Shown here in pieces: positions 60,948 to 64,000 of a stretch of DNA of 64,000 bases (its first letter is position 1; each line of letters opens with the position of its first letter). Origin of the DNA: Lacrimispora sp. BS-2. GTDB taxonomy: Bacteria > Bacillota > Clostridia > Lachnospirales > Lachnospiraceae. A program made the position numbers and the translations under genes. The stretch spans positions 620,001 to 684,000 of the forward strand of contig NZ_CP157940.1 of the NCBI RefSeq assembly GCF_040207125.1, written 5' to 3'. The notes under the pieces are model-generated. The model searched no databases. It had not been told where the DNA came from and worked only from the letters and a program-made list of their open reading frames with translations.

Positions 60948-62147
60948 TTAATAATTCAAAATATGGCCCATTTTTCTTTGCTTGGTTTTTAGGTAAAACA
61001 GATCATGTGCAGTAGCATCCATCTGGATTGGAATTCTCTCTGTAATCTCAATACCAAAACCAGAAAGCTGATAGACTTTATCCGGGTTGTTCGTGAGCAG
61101 ATGCAATGTTTTTACCCCAAGGTCACGGAGAATCTGGGCACCGATAAAATACTCCCGCATATCCCCGTCAAAGCCAAGGGCGAGATTAGCCTCTAAAGTA
61201 TCCAGCCCTTTATCTTGAAGGGCATAGGCACGCAGTTTATTGATCAGGCCGATTCCGCGGCCTTCCTGACGCATATATAGCAGGATCCCGCGGCCTTCTT
61301 TCTCGATTTGTGTCATTGCTGCCGCAAACTGCTGCCCGCAATCACAGCGCTCTGAGCCGAAAGCGTCTCCGGTAAGGCACTCGGAATGAACCCGGCATAA
61401 AAGATTTTGACCATCACCGATCTCACCCTTTACCAACGCCACATGATGTTCCACGTTTAGCTTGCTGATATATCCATAAACCTTGAAATCACCGTATTTT
61501 GTCGGAAGATCTGTGCAGGTAACCTGTTCAACAAGCTTATCATTTCTTTTGCGGTATTCCTGTAAGTCTTTTATGGTGATTATCTTAAGCTCCCATTTCT
61601 TCGCCAGTTCCATTAATTCCGTGGTGCGCATCATGGTTCCGTCCTCCCGCATAATCTCGCAGCACAGGCCGCATTCCTTTAAGCCGGCCAGCCGCATCAG
61701 ATCCACAGTGGCTTCCGTATGTCCGTTGCGTTCCAGTACGCCGTTTTTTCTTGCCAGCAGAGGAAACATATGACCGGGCCGGCGGAAATCCTCTGGCCTT
61801 GCATTTTCCTCCACACATTTCATGGCAGTGAGACTGCGTTCTGCTGCTGAGATTCCGGTGGTGGTATCCACATGATCAATGGATACAGTAAAGGCTGTTT
61901 CGTGGTTATCGCTGTTATCAGAGACCATCTGAGGGAGCCTCAGCTTTTTGCAAAACTCTGCGCTCATTGGCATGCAGATGAGACCTTTGCCGTACATTGC
62001 CATAAAATTAACATTTTCCGTGGTAGCAAACTCAGCGGCACAAATAAAATCCCCTTCATTTTCACGGTCTTTATCGTCTGTCACAAGAACAATTCTTCCT
62101 TGCTGCAGCTCATTCAGTGCTTCTTCAATGGTGTTGTATTGAAACAT
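60948..62147 (-). CDS. ribBA: Bifunctional DHBP synthase / GTP cyclohydrolase II
   Basis: 399 residues with two domains. N-terminal (1-200) 3,4-dihydroxy-2-butanone 4-phosphate synthase: [54 protein letters not shown]-terminal (205-399) GTP cyclohydrolase [22 protein letters not shown] (zinc cysteines), [20 protein letters not shown] and [12 protein letters not shown]. It supplies both branches of riboflavin synthesis. ATG 62147 follows GGAGG, 11 bases behind ribE. Confidence 0.95.
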   Translation of the reverse strand: MFQYNTIEEALNELQQGRIVLVTDDKDRENEGDFICAAEFATTENVNFMAMYGKGLICMPMSAEFCKKLRLPQMVSDNSDNHETAFTVSIDHVDTTTGISAAERSLTAMKCVEENARPEDFRRPGHMFPLLARKNGVLERNGHTEATVDLMRLAGLKECGLCCEIMREDGTMMRTTELMELAKKWELKIITIKDLQEYRKRNDKLVEQVTCTDLPTKYGDFKVYGYISKLNVEHHVALVKGEIGDGQNLLCRVHSECLTGDAFGSERCDCGQQFAAAMTQIEKEGRGILLYMRQEGRGIGLINKLRAYALQDKGLDTLEANLALGFDGDMREYFIGAQILRDLGVKTLHLLTNNPDKVYQLSGFGIEITERIPIQMDATAHDLFYLKTKQRKMGHILNY

Positions 62148-62158
62148 ATCGATTCCTC

Positions 62159-62797
62159 CTAAAAGCCGTATTTCTTAAGAAAGCCGGCTGTGATATTATT
62201 TTCAGGCTGCTGAATGGCCATCAGCCGTTCCACGTATTTACCGATACAGTCGTTTTCAAGATTGACCGTATCTCCAATGCGTCTGCCTGGCAAAATGGTC
62301 ATTGATGCTGTGTGGGGGATGACAGAAACGCTGAAGCTATCCCTTTTAACTTTTGCTACAGTAAGGCTGATTCCGTCAATAGCGACAGATCCTTTTTCAA
62401 TGATATATCTCAGAATATCAGGGGTGGTTTTAATCGTGTACCAAACGGCATTATCGTCCTTTTGAACGGCAGATACCGTTCCGGTGCCATCGATATGGCC
62501 TGAAACAATATGTCCCCCGAATCTTCCGTTTGCCGGCATTGCCCGTTCTAAATTGACAGGACTCCCCGTTGATAAATTTCCAAGAGAGGAACGGTTAAAG
62601 GTCTCGTTCATAACATCGGCAGTAAATCCGCCTTGAGAAAAGGCTGTAACCGTGAGACAGACACCGTTCACAGCGATACTGTCTCCCAGGCGGACATCCT
62701 CCATGATTTTCTTTGCCTGAACAGAGATAAAAGAAGATTCTGGGCCTTTGCGGATGGTTTGAATTTTGCCGATTTCTTCTATGATTCCTGTGAACAC
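62159..62797 (-). CDS. ribE: Riboflavin synthase (alpha)
   Basis: 212 residues of two lumazine-binding repeats: [10 protein letters not shown] with [13 protein letters not shown] in the first, [12 protein letters not shown] and [13 protein letters not shown] in the second. It dismutates lumazine to riboflavin. GTG 62797 with GAGGTG upstream; the start overlaps ribD by 19 bases, so the genes are coupled. Confidence 0.95.
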   Translation of the reverse strand: MFTGIIEEIGKIQTIRKGPESSFISVQAKKIMEDVRLGDSIAVNGVCLTVTAFSQGGFTADVMNETFNRSSLGNLSTGSPVNLERAMPANGRFGGHIVSGHIDGTGTVSAVQKDDNAVWYTIKTTPDILRYIIEKGSVAIDGISLTVAKVKRDSFSVSVIPHTASMTILPGRRIGDTVNLENDCIGKYVERLMAIQQPENNITAGFLKKYGF

Positions 62798-63879
62798 CGG
62801 ATCACCTCGCTTTCCAATAGAATATCCTCCTCAACCCATGAAATAGTCGGTTTGCCCAGATGAAACGCCTGATCAGGGCTATCTACGCCAATGCCCATTA
62901 CCGGAGTTTTTCCGCTGCCGCCAAATAGCTTAGGGGCAATGTAGGTCTGTACTTTGTGGACGATTCCGCTTTGCAGGGCAGACCAGTTTAAGGTGCCGCC
63001 GCCCTCCAGCAAAACACTGTCGATTTTTCTTTCACCAAGAGCTGTCATAAGGCAGTTCAGATCCATATGACCTTCTTTCGGGGGAAGTACCAAAATGCCG
63101 CAGCCTGCTTCCAGATAAGGGCGGTGTTTGTCTTTGTCCGTAATTACCGTTGCAAGGAGGGTGGAGGCAGTACCGGTGGTAGTAACAATCCTTGCGCTTA
63201 AAGGCGTTTTAAGATGGGTATCGCAGACAATACGGAGCGGATTTTTGCTGTTTTCCAGCCGGCAGGTCAGCAGCGGGTCGTCCGCAAGGACAGTGCCAAC
63301 CCCCACCATAATGGCAGAATAGCGGTGCCGGTCCTCATGAACACGGTGACGCGCCGCTTCACCGGTTATCCATTGGGATTTTCCAGTGTGTGTCGCAATT
63401 TTTCCGTCCAAAGTCATGGCGTACTTCATGATCACATAGGGTGTTTTGTTTTGGATGTAGTGAAAGAAACTCTGGTTCAGTGCGTCACATTCCTCTTTTA
63501 AAACTCCTTTTGTCACCTCGATTCCACAGGAACGTAACAGCTCAATGCCTTTTCCTGCTACCAACGGGTTCGGGTCACAAGAACCGATTACCACATGGCG
63601 GATCCCGCGTTCCAGGATCGCGTCAGTGCAGGGGGGTGTCTTGCCGGAATGGCAGCAAGGTTCCAGTGTCACATACATGGTTGCTCCCTCTGGCGATGTG
63701 TGACAGCTTGCCAGGGCGTTGCGTTCCGCATGGAGCTCCCCGTATTTCCGGTGATATCCATGTCCGATAATCTTACCGTCTTTTACGATAACCGCTCCAA
63801 CCATGGGATTTGGATTTGTCCAGCCACAGCCTTTCTTTGCAAGCTGTAAAGCAAATCTCATATATTCTGTGTCAGTCAT
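62779..63879 (-). CDS. ribD: Bifunctional diaminohydroxyphosphoribosylaminopyrimidine deaminase / reductase
   Basis: 366 residues. Deaminase domain (1-145): GCGWTNPNPMVGAVIVKDG, HAERNAL and PCCHSGKTPPC (zinc ligands). Reductase domain (150-366): YVIMKYAMTLDGKIATHTGKSQWITG, VGVGTVLADDPLLTCRL, VLLEGGGTLNWSAL. It performs steps 2 and 3 of riboflavin synthesis. ATG 63879 has AGGAGG 7 bases upstream; a frame from 63966 runs through the leader hairpins and is not used. First gene of the operon. Confidence 0.95.
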   Translation of the reverse strand: MTDTEYMRFALQLAKKGCGWTNPNPMVGAVIVKDGKIIGHGYHRKYGELHAERNALASCHTSPEGATMYVTLEPCCHSGKTPPCTDAILERGIRHVVIGSCDPNPLVAGKGIELLRSCGIEVTKGVLKEECDALNQSFFHYIQNKTPYVIMKYAMTLDGKIATHTGKSQWITGEAARHRVHEDRHRYSAIMVGVGTVLADDPLLTCRLENSKNPLRIVCDTHLKTPLSARIVTTTGTASTLLATVITDKDKHRPYLEAGCGILVLPPKEGHMDLNCLMTALGERKIDSVLLEGGGTLNWSALQSGIVHKVQTYIAPKLFGGSGKTPVMGIGVDSPDQAFHLGKPTISWVEEDILLESEVIRCSQES

Positions 63880-63904
63880 GCAGCACCTCCTAAAAAACAA
63901 AATA

Positions 63905-63926
63905 CCTTGAACAAAGTCGTTCAAGG
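63905..63926 (-). terminator. Hairpin directly before the ribD ribosome binding site
   Basis: Read leftwards: CCTTGAAC (63926-63919), 6-base loop, GTTCAAGG (63912-63905), then TATTTTGTTTTTT and AGGAGG. It has the shape of a terminator in the ribD leader and may be part of a riboflavin-responsive switch whose sensor lies outside the window. Confidence 0.55.
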
Positions 63927-63970
63927 CATTTAAGGTATCACACGTATTGACAGGTATGTACTGCAATAAA

Positions 63971-64000
63971 AAAAACTCCGGAACAAAAAATAGTTCCAGA
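63971..64000 (-). terminator. Terminator-like hairpin at the window edge, rib leader
   Basis: Read leftwards: TCTGGAAC (64000-63993), loop TATTTTTT, GTTCCGGA (63984-63977; one G-T pair), then GTTTTTTTATT. This is a good intrinsic terminator about 100 bases before ribD. In Firmicutes this is where an FMN riboswitch ends transcription; the aptamer would be beyond the window. Confidence 0.6.

Noticed and set aside
63880-64000. FMN riboswitch before ribD
   Set aside because: Only terminator-like hairpins are visible; the conserved aptamer core is not inside the window.

Overview
The window looks like a chromosomal segment of an anaerobic, Gram-positive Firmicute, most likely a gut-type Clostridia (Lachnospiraceae or a neighbour; this is inferred). 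The signs are moderate-to-low GC, strong AGGAGG-type ribosome binding sites, frequent TTG and GTG starts, FixAB/Etf-linked acyl-CoA chemistry, a PhoP-box phosphate operon, many AraC, MerR and MATE accessory genes, and a Clostridia/Enterococcus-type bacitracin module. No rRNA, tRNA, CRISPR array, intact transposase or prophage was seen.

Layout. 1-3.6 kb: a cut-off gene, an ABC-F ATPase, a CGGC-domain protein and a hairpin-rich non-coding block. 3.8-8.9 kb: a phosphate operon in the order pstB1-pstS-pstC-pstA-pstB2-phoU behind three 11-bp-phased TTTACA-like repeats. 9.3-11.6 kb: an alkyltransferase-like protein and a MerR/ABC pair whose ATPase is truncated. 11.7-26.8 kb: two divergent arms resembling carnitine/crotonobetaine (cai-fix) metabolism, with two Etf pairs, a CaiC-like ligase, two family III CoA-transferases, an MBL hydrolase, a crotonase, two acyl-CoA dehydrogenases, a sodium symporter with a 35-residue companion, and an MFS carrier. 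26.9-36.4 kb: a decayed stretch with a frameshifted LacI regulator, esterase and MBL protein, a partial duplication of the MFS 3' end, several small accessory proteins, a DEAD-box helicase, an AraC remnant, KptA and a YaiI-family protein. 36.7-42 kb: a regulator/ABC-2 export module and a MarR-MATE pair. 42.6-44.5 kb: a large Cys-Pro repeat protein without a signal peptide. 44.6-47.3 kb: an RsmH paralogue and a DbpA helicase. 47.4-50.5 kb: a bacitracin module bcrR-bcrA-bcrB-uppP with a damaged bcrA. 50.5-51.9 kb: broken GNAT and MerR genes. 52-57.6 kb: an AraC-controlled iron/siderophore ABC importer coupled to a MATE exporter. 57.8-60.3 kb: a cupin, an ABC-exporter remnant, an AraC regulator and a nitroreductase. 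60.4-63.9 kb: the riboflavin operon ribD-ribE-ribBA-ribH on the minus strand.

The most interesting signal is in the pst operon. PstB2 has lost the Walker A lysine (Ile), the Q-loop glutamine (Asp) and the Walker B glutamate (Arg), but keeps a perfect LSGGQ. PstB1 keeps the Walker A lysine, Q-loop and Walker B glutamate, but has LSPGQ. The two patterns complement each other, as expected of a heterodimeric importer with one catalytic and one degenerate ATP site. The acyl-CoA cluster shows parallel features: a tandem CoA-transferase pair in which one partner has Tyr for the catalytic Asp, and a Bcd-like dehydrogenase with Gly where the catalytic Glu is normally found. Single-base frameshifts are frequent in the accessory regions only. 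They may be real decay or assembly errors, and the sequence alone cannot decide.
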